Assembly: GCA_021648725.1 (NCBI GenBank) | Contig: JAKISF010000015.1 | Location: 1 to 64,000, forward strand | Length of the DNA stretch: 64,000 nt | Direction of reading: 5' to 3' | Origin: Bacteroidales bacterium | Lineage (GTDB): Bacteria; Bacteroidota; Bacteroidia; Bacteroidales; JAADGE01 | Shown: positions 1 through 9,788 of the stretch, in pieces | Layout of the letters: every line of letters begins with the position of its first letter | How positions within the stretch are numbered: position 1 is the stretch's first letter | Program-made: the position numbers and the translations under genes | The notes under the pieces: model-generated | What the model saw: the letters and a program-made list of their open reading frames with translations, nothing else | What the model was told of the DNA's origin: nothing | The model's database searches: none

Positions 1-380
<380 letters not shown>

Positions 381-427
381 ACCAATGAGGACAGTTTTCT
401 TTTAGTATGTCATAAATTTATTTAAAT

Positions 428-535
428 GCCTAAGGTGGCTATAGCGACGGGGTTCCACCTCTTTCCATATCGAACAGAGAAGTTAAGACCGTCAGCGCCG
501 ATGTTACTGCTAACGCGGGAAAGTAGGTCGTTGCC
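428..535 (+). rRNA. 5S ribosomal RNA
   Basis: A 5S rRNA follows the 23S gene after a spacer of about 50 nt, the normal rRNA operon order. Recognisable 5S blocks are 'GGGTTCCACCTCTTTCCAT', 'CGAACAGAGAAGTTAAG' and 'GCGGGAAAGTAGGTCG'. The ends are approximate to a few bases because the terminal helix is imperfect. Confidence 0.95.
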
Positions 536-543
536 TTTTTATT

Positions 544-577
544 AAGCCTCAATCATTATTTGATTGAGGCTTTTTTT
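544..577 (+). terminator. rRNA operon intrinsic terminator
   Basis: A perfect 12-bp stem (544-555 with 561-572) and a 5-nt loop run into a T tract, 9 nt after the 5S gene. This closes the rRNA operon before nhaD. Confidence 0.93.
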
Positions 578-634
578 ATGTTTCAAAATATATTTTTTAT
601 ATAGATTTTTTTTTTTTATCTCATATTCAATATA

Positions 635-642
635 TACATTTG
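635..642 (+). promoter_or_regulatory. Bacteroidota -7 element for nhaD
   Basis: TACATTTG matches the TAnnTTTG consensus 45 nt upstream of the nhaD start and after the rRNA terminator. The -33 region lies in a T-rich run and is not distinct. Confidence 0.55.
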
Positions 643-686
643 CAAATGATTTATATATTTATTAATTTACTCAAAATCAGTTAGTT

Positions 687-2204
687 ATGTTTATTTTAAT
701 GGTTGTTGTTTTTGTTCTTGGCTATACTATGATAGCTTTGGAACATCCTTTAAGAATTGATAAAGCTGCTCCTGCTCTGTTAATTGGTGTATTGACATGG
801 GTAATTTATATTTTAGGTGCCGAAACTATTTTGGATCCTGCAAATATTGCAGCTGCTGCAAAAAGTAATTTAGATAATTTTTTGCACTCACATTTTTATT
901 TAGAATTTGCTAATATATATAGTATGTCCCATGATGGATCTCCTGTTCCTTTTCATGAACAGTTAATCCAATTTATTGCACATCATGAAATACTTCATCA
1001 TTTAAGTGAAATATCAACTATTTTATTTTTCTTATTAGGAGCTATGACAATAGTTGAAATTGTTGATCAACATCAAGGATTTAAAGTAATTACAGATAAA
1101 ATAAAAACTACAAACAAAGTTAAATTACTTTGGATATTAAGTTTTTTAACTTTTTTCATGTCTGCTGCATTAGATAATTTAACTACTACAATTGTATTAG
1201 TTGCTTTACTAAGAAAGCTGATTGACGATAAAAAAACAAGATGGTTTTATGCAAGTATGGTTATACTGGCTGCAAATGCTGGGGGTGCATGGTCTCCGAT
1301 AGGCGATGTGACTACAATTATGCTTTGGATCGGCGGACAGATTACAGCAGCTAATATCATTGTGATGGTTTTTATTCCGAGTTTAGTAACAATGGTAATT
1401 CCTTTAATTATCTTATCTTTTATGATGAAAGGTAATGTAACAAGACCCGACAGCAGTAACCAAAAAGATTTAGTTTCCAAGAAACAGCAAGTTCTTATTT
1501 TAATATTGGGTGTTTCAGCATTGTTATTTGTACCTGTTTTTAAAACCGTAACTCATTTGCCTCCGTATATGGGAATGTTGTTAGGGCTTGGAGTTTTATG
1601 GACAATTACAGAGATTTTACATCGTTGGCATAATGCAAAGAAGAATAATATAAGTACTGACAATAATAATTTGGGAACAGGTACCCATGCTAATTCAATT
1701 GAAGGAACAAAGATTGAAAAGTTACAAGTTATTAAAATATTATCTAAAGTTGATGTTCCTACAATATTATTCTTTTTAGGTATTTTGTCTGCCGTTGCAA
1801 GTTTACAATCTGCGGGACATTTAGGAATATTAGCAGAATTTTTAGATAAAAATTTAGGCGATATCTATTTAATAAATATTGCAATTGGTCTTTTATCTTC
1901 TATTGTTGATAATGTTCCGTTAGTTGCAGGTGCAATGGGTATGTATGAAATAGCTCCACCGGATGCTGTCGGTTATGCATCTCATTTTGTTGTTGACGGT
2001 ACATTCTGGGAATTTCTTGCGTATTGTGCAGGAACAGGCGGTAGTGTATTAATTATCGGTTCTGCGGCAGGAGTTGCGGCAATGGGTATGGAGAAAATTG
2101 ATTTTATTTGGTATTTGAAAAAAATAAGTTTACTTGCTTTAATCGGATATTTAGCCGGTGCAGGAGCATATTATTTACAAATGACTATTACCGGTCATGC
2201 ATAA
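687..2204 (+). CDS. nhaD: Na+/H+ antiporter, NhaD family
   Basis: This is an inner-membrane Na+/H+ antiporter of the NhaD type in the ion transporter superfamily. The 505-residue protein is built almost entirely of hydrophobic segments. It carries two Asn-Asp motifs in its two halves, around D163-N164 ('ALDNLTTT') and D408-N409 ('VDNVPLVAG'), as expected for an inverted-repeat transporter. An extra-cytoplasmic or loop insertion at about residues 310-350 is poor in hydrophobic residues. It stands alone between the rRNA terminator and its own strong terminator, with a TACATTTG promoter box upstream. The family is known for Na+/Li+ export at alkaline pH, and that role is inferred here. Confidence 0.9.
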   Translation: MFILMVVVFVLGYTMIALEHPLRIDKAAPALLIGVLTWVIYILGAETILDPANIAAAAKSNLDNFLHSHFYLEFANIYSMSHDGSPVPFHEQLIQFIAHHEILHHLSEISTILFFLLGAMTIVEIVDQHQGFKVITDKIKTTNKVKLLWILSFLTFFMSAALDNLTTTIVLVALLRKLIDDKKTRWFYASMVILAANAGGAWSPIGDVTTIMLWIGGQITAANIIVMVFIPSLVTMVIPLIILSFMMKGNVTRPDSSNQKDLVSKKQQVLILILGVSALLFVPVFKTVTHLPPYMGMLLGLGVLWTITEILHRWHNAKKNNISTDNNNLGTGTHANSIEGTKIEKLQVIKILSKVDVPTILFFLGILSAVASLQSAGHLGILAEFLDKNLGDIYLINIAIGLLSSIVDNVPLVAGAMGMYEIAPPDAVGYASHFVVDGTFWEFLAYCAGTGGSVLIIGSAAGVAAMGMEKIDFIWYLKKISLLALIGYLAGAGAYYLQMTITGHA

Positions 2205-2220
2205 ATAATGTATAAACAAT

Positions 2221-2257
2221 AAAAAGCGAGATATTTACATTAAATATCTCGCTTTTT
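2221..2257 (+). terminator. nhaD terminator
   Basis: A perfect 17-bp stem (2221-2237 with 2241-2257) with a 3-nt CAT loop. The stem starts with A5 and ends with T5, so it could work on either strand. It lies 17 nt after the nhaD stop. Confidence 0.92.
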
Positions 2258-2283
2258 ATTATTTAGTAATTCAAATTCATTAA

Positions 2284-2291
2284 TATATTTG
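2284..2291 (+). promoter_or_regulatory. -7 element for map
   Basis: TATATTTG, an exact TAnnTTTG match, ends 22 nt before the map start and follows the nhaD terminator. Confidence 0.6.
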
Positions 2292-2313
2292 TATTTTTAC
2301 TTTTACTTAAATA

Positions 2314-3105
2314 ATGATTTATATAAAGACATCGGAAGAAATTGAGATAATGCGCGAAAGTGTATTATCTGTTTCTCGCACATTAGCATTGGTTGCAGAG
2401 CACATAGGAGAAGGTGTTGCAACAGAGAAATTAGATAAATTGGCGGAAGAGTTTATCCGAGATAATGGAGGAGAGCCTTCTTTTAAGGGGTATCAAGGAT
2501 TTCCTGCAACTTTGTGTATGTCGGTAAATGAAGAGGTTGTACACGGCATTCCCGGAAACTGTGTTTTGAAGAGCGGTGATGTTATTTCGGTAGATTGCGG
2601 TGTTTATAAGAACGGTTTTCACGGTGATCATGCTTATTCTTTTAAAATCGGAGAAGTTTCAGAAGAAGTTTCAAAATTATTAAGAATTACAAAAGAATCT
2701 TTATACAAAGGAATTGATGCTGCAATTGTCAGTAACAGAATAGGTGATATCGGATATGCGATTCAGTCTTATGTTCAGAATGAAGGATATTCAGTTGTAA
2801 GAGAATTAACCGGGCACGGATTAGGGAAAAGTTTGCATGAAGATCCTTCTGTTCCCAACTTCGGAAAACGAGGGAGAGGGCAAAAAATTGAAAACGGAAT
2901 GGTTTTGGCAATTGAACCGATGATTAATATGGGAAAAAAAGCCGTAAGACAATTAGCTGACGGTTGGACAATTATTACTGCCGATAAAAAACCTTCTGCC
3001 CATTTTGAACACGATGTAGCAATTATTAACGGTAAAGCAGAAATATTATCGACTTTTGATTTGTTGGAAGATGTATTGATAAAACGAGGAATGGAGATTA
3101 GTTAG
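2314..3105 (+). CDS. map: Methionine aminopeptidase, type I
   Basis: Removes the initiator methionine from nascent proteins in the cytoplasm. The 263-residue length is normal for a type I enzyme. All metal and catalytic residues can be placed: H78 ('VVHGIPG'), D94 and D105 as metal ligands ('SVDCG', 'HGDHAYS'), H168 ('TGHGLG'), E201 ('AIEPMI') and E232 ('FEHDVAI'). It is a single-gene unit with its own promoter box. Its stop overlaps the converging ald stop by 4 nt. In many Bacteroidota map sits in a ribosomal protein operon, but here it is detached. Confidence 0.96.
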   Translation: MIYIKTSEEIEIMRESVLSVSRTLALVAEHIGEGVATEKLDKLAEEFIRDNGGEPSFKGYQGFPATLCMSVNEEVVHGIPGNCVLKSGDVISVDCGVYKNGFHGDHAYSFKIGEVSEEVSKLLRITKESLYKGIDAAIVSNRIGDIGYAIQSYVQNEGYSVVRELTGHGLGKSLHEDPSVPNFGKRGRGQKIENGMVLAIEPMINMGKKAVRQLADGWTIITADKKPSAHFEHDVAIINGKAEILSTFDLLEDVLIKRGMEIS

Positions 3106-4319
3106 AAAATAGCTGTTAATAACTCAATATCTTTATAATCCATATTAAACTTTTTGGCAAGTCGTTCGTTTGTTAAAATACCTTCATAAATAAAAGTTCC
3201 GTTTCTTATTTCCGGAATATTCCTGATAATATTCGGTGTTGTTTTTTCATGACTGATTTTTTGAAGTATCGGGAAAATTGTATTACTAAGGGCTACCGAT
3301 GCTGTTCTTGATGTTTTAGATGCAATATTCGGAACACAATAATGGATAATTCCGTGTTTTTCAAACGCGGGGTTTCCGAGGTGTGTTATTTTTGATGTTG
3401 CAAAACAAGAGGCACTGTCTGTATTTAAATCAATAATAACACTTCCTTTTTTCATAGATGCGATCATTTTTTCAGAAATTAGGATGCTCTTTTCATCTTT
3501 TGTATTATCTAATGCTCCGATGACCACATCTGCAGTTTTCAGTGCTTTGTTGATAACTTGTTTTTGAAGTACGGAAGTAAATAAATTAATTCCGATCTTG
3601 TTTTTTAAATTTTGAAGTCTTGAAATAGAGTTATCAAAAACTTTTACTTGTGCTCCGAGACCGATTGCTGTTCTTGCAGCATATTCTCCTGCCGTTCCTG
3701 CACCGAGAATAATTACTTTTGCAGCAGGTATTCCGGTTATACCGCCTAACAATATTCCTTTTCCTGTTTCGGGATTGCTCAGGTACTCACTTGCGGTATT
3801 TATTGCCATAATACCGGCGATTTCATTCATTGTTTGTATGAAGGGGTTATAATTTTCAATGTCTTTCATTAATTCAATTGCAACTGCGGTAGTTTTTTTT
3901 AACTTAAATTGTTTTATTTTATTTGCAGACTGTGTGTTAAAATGCAGAGCAGATATTGTTATTTGGTTTCCTGAAAGAATTTTTATATCTTCTTCCTCAA
4001 AAGGTGAAACTTTTAGTATAATTTCAGATTTGAATACTTCTCTTCGGTTTTTTATAACTGCTCCGGCAGATGTGTAGTCTGTATCTTTCCAACGACTTTT
4101 AATGCCTGCTCCGGATTCGATTGCAATTTGGTGACCTTCATCGGTTAATTGTTTAACTGCCTGCGGTGTTAAAATTATTCGATTTTCATACTTGTCGGTT
4201 TCTTTTGGTATGCCGATAAATAAGTGACGTTTGCTTTTTTTTTCCTCAAGCATTTCTGCTTGCGGAAGTAATTTTTCTTCAAATAAATATTTTCCGGTAG
4301 CTTTTTGAGAATTTGTCAT
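3102..4319 (-). CDS. ald: Alanine dehydrogenase / PNT-family dehydrogenase
   Basis: A member of the alanine dehydrogenase/pyridine nucleotide transhydrogenase family, probably interconverting alanine and pyruvate plus ammonia with NAD. The PNT N-terminal lobe begins at about residue 34 ('IGIPKETDKYENRIILTP', with the substrate-binding Arg). The Rossmann glycine motif 'ILGAGTAGEYAAR' is mid-protein. At 405 residues it is about 35 longer than classical Ald because of a charged N-terminal extension. It is the last gene of the porX-tsaE-ald run but also has its own promoter box. The family is clear, but exact substrate specificity is inferred. Confidence 0.85.
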   Translation of the reverse strand: MTNSQKATGKYLFEEKLLPQAEMLEEKKSKRHLFIGIPKETDKYENRIILTPQAVKQLTDEGHQIAIESGAGIKSRWKDTDYTSAGAVIKNRREVFKSEIILKVSPFEEEDIKILSGNQITISALHFNTQSANKIKQFKLKKTTAVAIELMKDIENYNPFIQTMNEIAGIMAINTASEYLSNPETGKGILLGGITGIPAAKVIILGAGTAGEYAARTAIGLGAQVKVFDNSISRLQNLKNKIGINLFTSVLQKQVINKALKTADVVIGALDNTKDEKSILISEKMIASMKKGSVIIDLNTDSASCFATSKITHLGNPAFEKHGIIHYCVPNIASKTSRTASVALSNTIFPILQKISHEKTTPNIIRNIPEIRNGTFIYEGILTNERLAKKFNMDYKDIELLTAIF

Positions 4320-4348
4320 TGTAAATTATTAATGATTTTAGCTAATCT

Positions 4349-4356
4349 CAAAGTTA
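4349..4356 (-). promoter_or_regulatory. -7 element for ald
   Basis: TAACTTTG on the minus strand (read 4356 to 4349) lies 30 nt upstream of the ald start, in the gap after tsaE. ald may therefore be transcribed separately as well as with porX and tsaE. Confidence 0.55.
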
Positions 4357-4364
4357 CTAAAAAA

Positions 4365-4796
4365 TTATGAGAAATTTATTTTTTCTGAATTAAAGATTCT
4401 GTTTCCGTTTTCTTCTTCTGTTATTGTTATTTTAACATAAGTTTCCGGGAGCAGGTTTTCAATAAGTTCAGGCCATTCTATAAAGCAATAATTATTATCG
4501 TAGAAATATTCTTCATAACCGAAATCATAGGCTTCTTCCTGTGTTTTGATTCTGTAAAAATCAAAATGAAAAATGTTAATGCCGTTTTTACACGAATATT
4601 CATTTATTAAGGCAAATGTGGGGCTTGTAACAACTTCGGTAACTCCGAGTATTTTGCAAATTTCTTTAATGAAGGTTGTTTTTCCGCTTCCCATTTTTCC
4701 GTATAATGCAAAGATTTTTTTTTGCGGATAATTTGCTAATATTTCTTTTGCAATTTGGTTTAAGTCATTTGTGCTTTTTGCTGTATATGTTTTCAT
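4365..4796 (-). CDS. tsaE: tRNA threonylcarbamoyladenosine biosynthesis ATPase TsaE
   Basis: The ATPase subunit of the TsaBDE complex that makes t6A37 in ANN-decoding tRNAs. The 143-residue protein has the Walker A motif 'GKMGSGKT' at 33-40, the family motif 'TSPTF' at 57-61, 'HFDFYR' at 77-82 and 'IEWPE' at 106-110. It sits 26 nt downstream of porX on the same strand and is probably co-transcribed with it. Length and motifs fit the family throughout. Confidence 0.95.
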   Translation of the reverse strand: MKTYTAKSTNDLNQIAKEILANYPQKKIFALYGKMGSGKTTFIKEICKILGVTEVVTSPTFALINEYSCKNGINIFHFDFYRIKTQEEAYDFGYEEYFYDNNYCFIEWPELIENLLPETYVKITITEEENGNRIFNSEKINFS

Positions 4797-4822
4797 TTAA
4801 GATTTTAATTCTTTTTGATTAT

Positions 4823-6376
4823 TTATTTAGGTGTTAATGTTATATAAGGTAACAGCATTTCTTCAAGTGAAATTCCGCCGTGCTGAAATGTGTTTTTATA
4901 ATATTTTACATAGTGGTTATAATTGTTAGGATATGCAAAGAAATCAAAATTATAAGCAAAAATATATGAAGAGCTTATGTTTGAAACCGGAAGTCCTGCT
5001 TTTTCGGGATCGGTAATTTCAAAAACTTGTTTTTTCTTATATGCTAAATTTCTGCCGTGTTTATATCTTAAATTAGTTGTTGTATTTTTATCTCCCACAA
5101 CTTTAATCGGGTTTGTAACATTTATTGTTCCGTGGTCGGTTGTGATAAAAATTTTTATTTTTTCTTTTGCAAGTAATTTAATAAGATTTAAAAGCGGAGA
5201 GTGTTCAAACCATGTAAGTGTTAAATCTCTGTATGATGCATCATTGTTTGCAAGTTCTCTTATCATTTTTGTATCAGTTCTTGCATGAGAGAGTGAATCT
5301 ACAAAATTATATACAACTACTGAAAGTTGATTTTGAAGTAGATTTGAAAGGTTTTCGTTTAATCTTTCTCCGGCTTTATTATTTAGAATTTTATTGTATG
5401 AAAACTTAACTTTTCTTCTGTAACGGAGAAACAAATTTTCTAATAATTCTTTTTCAAAACTGTTTTTTCCGCCTTCCTCTTCATCATTAAGCCAATATTC
5501 AGGATGTCTTTTTGAAATTTCAAGCGGTGTTAAACCTGCAAAAAAAGCATTGCGAGCATATTGAGTTGCTGTGGGTAACATTGACATCCAAATTTCTTCT
5601 TTTTCAATATTCATAAGATTGTTAATAATCGGTTCCATTGCTTTCCATTGGTCGAACCTTAAATTATCAATAAGAATTACGAAAACTTTTTCTTTATTAT
5701 CTAATGCGGGAATAACTTTTTGTCTGATAAAGTCAAAAGGCATTTTAGGTCTGTTTTCATTTTCGGGAGAAAACCAATTTATGTAATTTTCTTTAATAAA
5801 TTTTGCAAATTCTGTGTTTGCATCTTCTTTTTGCTGAATTAAGACTTCATCCATTGTATTGTCTCCGGATTTATTTAATTCAAGCTCCCAATAAATGAGG
5901 TTTTTATATAATTCTTTCCAGTCTGAGAAACTATTTGCTGTACTTATTTCTCGGTTTATTTTGTTGAATTCGGTTTGGTATTTTGAAGTTGTTTTTTCTG
6001 TTATAAGGCGTTTATTATCTATGTTTTTTTTTATTGAAAGAATAATTTGTTTAGGGTTAACAGGTTTTATGAGATAGTCATCAATTTTAGATCCTACTGC
6101 GTCATCCATTACATCTTCTTCTTCGTTTTTTGTTACCATAACAACCGGAGTATAAGGTCGAATCTTTTTTATTTCAACCAAGGCATCTAAACCGGAAATT
6201 CCGGGCATGTTTTCATCTAAAAAGATAATGTCATAATTGTTTTCTTGAATCAGGTCAAGTGCATCATCTCCGTTATTAGCGGTTGAAACAACATGTCCTT
6301 TTTCTTCAAGATATAAAATTTGGATTTTTAACAAATCAATTTCATCATCAACCCATAAAACTTTTGCATTAATCAT
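4823..6376 (-). CDS. porX: PorX: response regulator with PglZ phosphatase domain
   Basis: PorX is a two-component regulator, known in Bacteroidota to control the type IX secretion system and gliding. Residues 1-122 form a receiver domain with acidic pocket D10/D11, phospho-acceptor D54 ('IFLDENMPG'), T82 and K104-P105. A helical linker follows at about 122-205. The rest is an alkaline-phosphatase-superfamily PglZ domain with metal-site motifs 'ILIDNLRFDQW', 'PTATQYARN' and 'TTDHGT'. The 517-residue length matches known PorX. It is transcribed with tsaE and ald. The partner kinase PorY and T9SS structural genes are not in this window, so the target system is inferred. Confidence 0.93.
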   Translation of the reverse strand: MINAKVLWVDDEIDLLKIQILYLEEKGHVVSTANNGDDALDLIQENNYDIIFLDENMPGISGLDALVEIKKIRPYTPVVMVTKNEEEDVMDDAVGSKIDDYLIKPVNPKQIILSIKKNIDNKRLITEKTTSKYQTEFNKINREISTANSFSDWKELYKNLIYWELELNKSGDNTMDEVLIQQKEDANTEFAKFIKENYINWFSPENENRPKMPFDFIRQKVIPALDNKEKVFVILIDNLRFDQWKAMEPIINNLMNIEKEEIWMSMLPTATQYARNAFFAGLTPLEISKRHPEYWLNDEEEGGKNSFEKELLENLFLRYRRKVKFSYNKILNNKAGERLNENLSNLLQNQLSVVVYNFVDSLSHARTDTKMIRELANNDASYRDLTLTWFEHSPLLNLIKLLAKEKIKIFITTDHGTINVTNPIKVVGDKNTTTNLRYKHGRNLAYKKKQVFEITDPEKAGLPVSNISSSYIFAYNFDFFAYPNNYNHYVKYYKNTFQHGGISLEEMLLPYITLTPK

Positions 6377-6398
6377 ATTAAATTTAATTTGAGGATTA

Positions 6399-6406
6399 CA
6401 AATATA
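6399..6406 (-). promoter_or_regulatory. -7 element for porX operon
   Basis: TATATTTG on the minus strand (6406 to 6399) ends 22 nt before the porX start. Confidence 0.6.
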
Positions 6407-6422
6407 AACAGATTTTATTTTT

Positions 6423-6430
6423 TATACTTG
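6423..6430 (+). promoter_or_regulatory. Candidate -7 element for rsmA
   Basis: TATACTTG matches 7 of 8 bases of TAnnTTTG, 36 nt upstream of rsmA. It is divergent from the porX promoter, with 16 nt between the two boxes. Confidence 0.4.
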
Positions 6431-6466
6431 CATAACTTAATTAAGCCGTAAATTATTGTAAAATAT

Positions 6467-7240
6467 ATGGTAAGACCAAAAAAATATCTCGGCCAACATT
6501 TTTTGAAAGATAAAAAAATTGCCTACAATATTGTAAATGCTTTGGAGGGGAACGATGTTGCTGATGTGCTTGAAATAGGAGCGGGGACAGGTGTTTTGAC
6601 AGAAATTTTATTAAAAAGAGATTTTCGGCTTTACACAATTGAAGTAGATAAGGAGTCTGTTATTTTTCTGCAAAACAATTTTATTGACCTGCAAGACAAA
6701 ATTATTGAAGGTGATTTTTTGAAGTTTGATTTAAAATCATACTTCGACAGTCAGATTGCCGTAATCGGTAATTTCCCGTATAATATTTCAAGTCAGATTT
6801 TGTTTCGTGTTCTGGAATTTAAAGAAATGATAACGGAAGTTGTAGGAATGTTTCAGAAAGAAGTTGCCGAACGTATTGCTTCAAAACCCGGCAATAAAGT
6901 TTACGGAATATTAAGCGTATTGATGCAAGCGTATTATGATATTGAATATTTGTTTACTGTTGATGAAAGTGTTTTTTATCCGCCTCCTAAGGTTAAATCA
7001 GGAGTTATAAGGTTGAAACGCAAAGAAAATTATGTTATTGATTGTAATGATAAGTTATTTAAGCAAATAATAAAAATGGGGTTTAACCAAAGAAGAAAAA
7101 CTTTGAGAAATTCACTAAAGCAAATTACCGGAAATATTGATACTTCGGATTTAATTTTCAATAAAAGACCTGAACAACTAAGCGTTAATGAGTTTGTTTT
7201 TTTAACTAATTTAATTGAAGAAAAAATAAGAACAAGCTAA
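6467..7240 (+). CDS. rsmA: 16S rRNA dimethyladenosine transferase RsmA/KsgA
   Basis: Dimethylates the two adjacent adenines in the 3'-terminal loop of 16S rRNA during 30S maturation. The N-terminal SAM-binding motif is 'EIGAGTG' at 36-42, with an acidic motif II at about E59/D61 and the adenine-binding 'NFPY' at 102-105. The C-terminal helical RNA-binding part ends with 'NQRRKTLRNSL', typical of the family. Its 257 residues are normal. It is divergent from porX and converges on the TamL-like gene with a 4-nt stop overlap. Confidence 0.96.
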   Translation: MVRPKKYLGQHFLKDKKIAYNIVNALEGNDVADVLEIGAGTGVLTEILLKRDFRLYTIEVDKESVIFLQNNFIDLQDKIIEGDFLKFDLKSYFDSQIAVIGNFPYNISSQILFRVLEFKEMITEVVGMFQKEVAERIASKPGNKVYGILSVLMQAYYDIEYLFTVDESVFYPPPKVKSGVIRLKRKENYVIDCNDKLFKQIIKMGFNQRRKTLRNSLKQITGNIDTSDLIFNKRPEQLSVNEFVFLTNLIEEKIRTS

Positions 7241-9774
7241 AACGGATAACCTATTCCGATATTGAATTTCATATTATTTGCAGTAATAAGTTGGTTAACC
7301 GGAATCCATCTGTTGCCTTCCGGGAGTGAAGGGTCTTTCACTTTCAGTCCGATATCCAGCCTTAGAATTAAAAAGTCAAAATCCATTCTTATTCCGAAAC
7401 CGGAGCCTATAGCAATTTCTTTGTAGAATTTATTTATATCAAATAAAGCACCTTCTCTGTTGTCTTGTTCGTTAATTGCCCAAATATTACCTGCATCAAC
7501 AAAAAATGCTCCTTCCATTTTCCAAAATAATTTCATTCTGTATTCAATGTTGCCTTCTAATTTAATGTCGGATCTTTGTCTGTAATACAGCACTGAATCT
7601 TGATTGGGGTCAAAGTATGAACCGGGACCTAAGGAGCGTTCTTCCCATGCTCTTATTCCGTTTGCTCCTCCGGAATAATATTGTTCGCTGAAAGGAATTA
7701 CATTAAGATTTCCGTAAGGAAAAGCTGCACCCGCAAAAAGCCTGAATACAAATTTATCTTTTGCTCTGTTTAAATCTTTGTAATATCTGATTTCAAAATC
7801 TGTTTTAATAAATTGTGCAAATGCGTTTCCTAATAAAATATAACTTCCGTCAACCTTTTCTTTATTTCTCAAATCCATGTATTTATACAGTAAATTTCCT
7901 GCTGCTTTTGCATAGGCTGTAATATAAAAATTATTTTTACGGTTTTTGTCTGATTGGTTGTTGAATGTAAACTTATACGGAAGTCCGAGAACAAAACGGT
8001 CATCATAGTTTTCAGGTAATACTACTTCTTCAAAATGGTTGAAAACTTTTAAGAAGTCGGCAGCCGGACCGATTGAGTGTTTTATTGCCTTTGTTTTATT
8101 CCAACTGTAGTTCATTGCCCCTCCGGCAACAGACCAAGAATAGTCGGGTCTGTCGGTATAACTGAATTTTGCATTTACAATAGTTTTAGGGTTGCTTCGT
8201 TGTATAAACTTTTTTAGAGGAAACGGAATAAATAAACGGGGGAATTTTATACTTAAATCTGCACCGAATTTTCTGCTGTTAAATATACCTATGGGTTCAG
8301 GAATTTCGTAATTGGGATTTTTTGTAATTCTTTTCAATTCTCCGTTCAGCTTCAGGTTAAATGTTTCTGTGTTTCTGAAAAAGTTATTGTGAATATAGTT
8401 TAAATTGGCTGCTATACCCCAATTTCCGGAAGTGTGTGTTGTTTCTGTTGTTAACTCCCATACTTGTGATTCATCTTGTGTAAGTTTTATTTCACAATCT
8501 ATATATTGAACGGAGTCTGAAATTTCAGAAAATGTTTTTGATTTTGAGAAGTTGATATTTGCAGTTTGAATTACAGGAAGTGATGCTAAATATTTATATG
8601 ATGATTTTATTTTATTTAGATTGAAATAATCACCCGGAGCGACATACAATCCGCGAGCAATTGCTTTAGGGTTGATACGCGGAATATTATTATAAATAAA
8701 GTTGAATTTTTTACTTGTTTTTGAATAATATATTATTGTATCGTGGTTTTGATAGTATTTGTTTTTATTTCTGAGGGCTTCATTCGGTTTAAAGTAAGGA
8801 TAAATAAAAACATTTTTTATAATGTGTTTTTTGTAAATTATTTCGTTGCCGTCTTTATCTTTTATTTTTGAAATATTAACAGTTATATCTGCTTTTTTGT
8901 TTTTACCTATTGTATCAACAGAAAAAAAGATAAAATCTTTTGAAAAATTATAATATCCTTCATTTCTCAAATTGTCGGAAATTCTTTTTCTTTCGTATTC
9001 AATTGTCTGTATATCAAATCTGTTTCCTTTTTTCAGTAATGAGTTTTTACTATTGCCGGTTACAATTTTATATATGTTATTATCTTCAATTTTGTATTTT
9101 ATGTCAGAAATTAAATATGGTTTGCCCTGTAAGATTTTATATGTTATTTTAATTCTGTTTTTACTTTTATAAGTATTTATTGTATCAATTTTTATTTGGT
9201 AATATCCTTTGTTTTTCAGAAATACTCTTACCTTTCGTCTGTTTCTGAAATAGTCGTTTTCTGAAATATATACCGGCTCTTCTCCAAGTTTCTTACTCCA
9301 GTATTGTTTTTCGCAATTTTTTTCTTCTTGCTTGTCTTTTTTTATTTGAAGTTTTCTTAATTTTTTTATTTGTCTTTTGTATTTGTTTGTTTTTTTGTCC
9401 GGGGTTTCAATGTTTTTTTCTAAACGCCTTATTTTTGTATTTGTCAACCCTATCTTCTTTTTATTTTTTTCGGAGCATCTTTCTTCTCTCTTTTTTTCTT
9501 TTTTTGTAACTTTTTCTTGATTAGGTAAATTGTAAATCCAGTATTTTAGAGGCATAAAAAGAAACCGGCTATTTGGTTTCGGCTTTATTAATTGTTCAAT
9601 GTCATACTTCTCAAAGCCTGCATTTTTTTTGTCATATTTATTTTTATCTATTTCAATTTTAACTTTTGTTAATCTTTTTTTATTTTTTGTTTGAGAATAA
9701 GTATTATTTGAAAAAAACAACAAAATTGAAATTATGAATATTTGAATTATTTGTGTTATTTTGCGTGTTTGCAT
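7237..9774 (-). CDS. TamL/BamA-family outer membrane assembly protein
   Basis: An outer-membrane beta-barrel of the Omp85 superfamily, most like the Bacteroidota TamL branch, which helps insert or translocate envelope proteins. A signal peptide ('ISILLFFSNNTYSQ') starts the protein. It is followed by a very basic insert at about residues 70-155, POTRA-like repeats, and a C-terminal D15 barrel ending in phenylalanine ('IGIGYPF'). I place the start at 9774 because the signal peptide begins there; an in-frame ATG at 9798 adds only 8 residues. Many TamL proteins are lipoproteins, but no lipobox cysteine is visible here. The divergent TrmH neighbour is a common Bacteroidota arrangement. Confidence 0.85.
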   Translation of the reverse strand: MQTRKITQIIQIFIISILLFFSNNTYSQTKNKKRLTKVKIEIDKNKYDKKNAGFEKYDIEQLIKPKPNSRFLFMPLKYWIYNLPNQEKVTKKEKKREERCSEKNKKKIGLTNTKIRRLEKNIETPDKKTNKYKRQIKKLRKLQIKKDKQEEKNCEKQYWSKKLGEEPVYISENDYFRNRRKVRVFLKNKGYYQIKIDTINTYKSKNRIKITYKILQGKPYLISDIKYKIEDNNIYKIVTGNSKNSLLKKGNRFDIQTIEYERKRISDNLRNEGYYNFSKDFIFFSVDTIGKNKKADITVNISKIKDKDGNEIIYKKHIIKNVFIYPYFKPNEALRNKNKYYQNHDTIIYYSKTSKKFNFIYNNIPRINPKAIARGLYVAPGDYFNLNKIKSSYKYLASLPVIQTANINFSKSKTFSEISDSVQYIDCEIKLTQDESQVWELTTETTHTSGNWGIAANLNYIHNNFFRNTETFNLKLNGELKRITKNPNYEIPEPIGIFNSRKFGADLSIKFPRLFIPFPLKKFIQRSNPKTIVNAKFSYTDRPDYSWSVAGGAMNYSWNKTKAIKHSIGPAADFLKVFNHFEEVVLPENYDDRFVLGLPYKFTFNNQSDKNRKNNFYITAYAKAAGNLLYKYMDLRNKEKVDGSYILLGNAFAQFIKTDFEIRYYKDLNRAKDKFVFRLFAGAAFPYGNLNVIPFSEQYYSGGANGIRAWEERSLGPGSYFDPNQDSVLYYRQRSDIKLEGNIEYRMKLFWKMEGAFFVDAGNIWAINEQDNREGALFDINKFYKEIAIGSGFGIRMDFDFLILRLDIGLKVKDPSLPEGNRWIPVNQLITANNMKFNIGIGYPF

Positions 9775-9788
9775 TTTATAAACTATAT

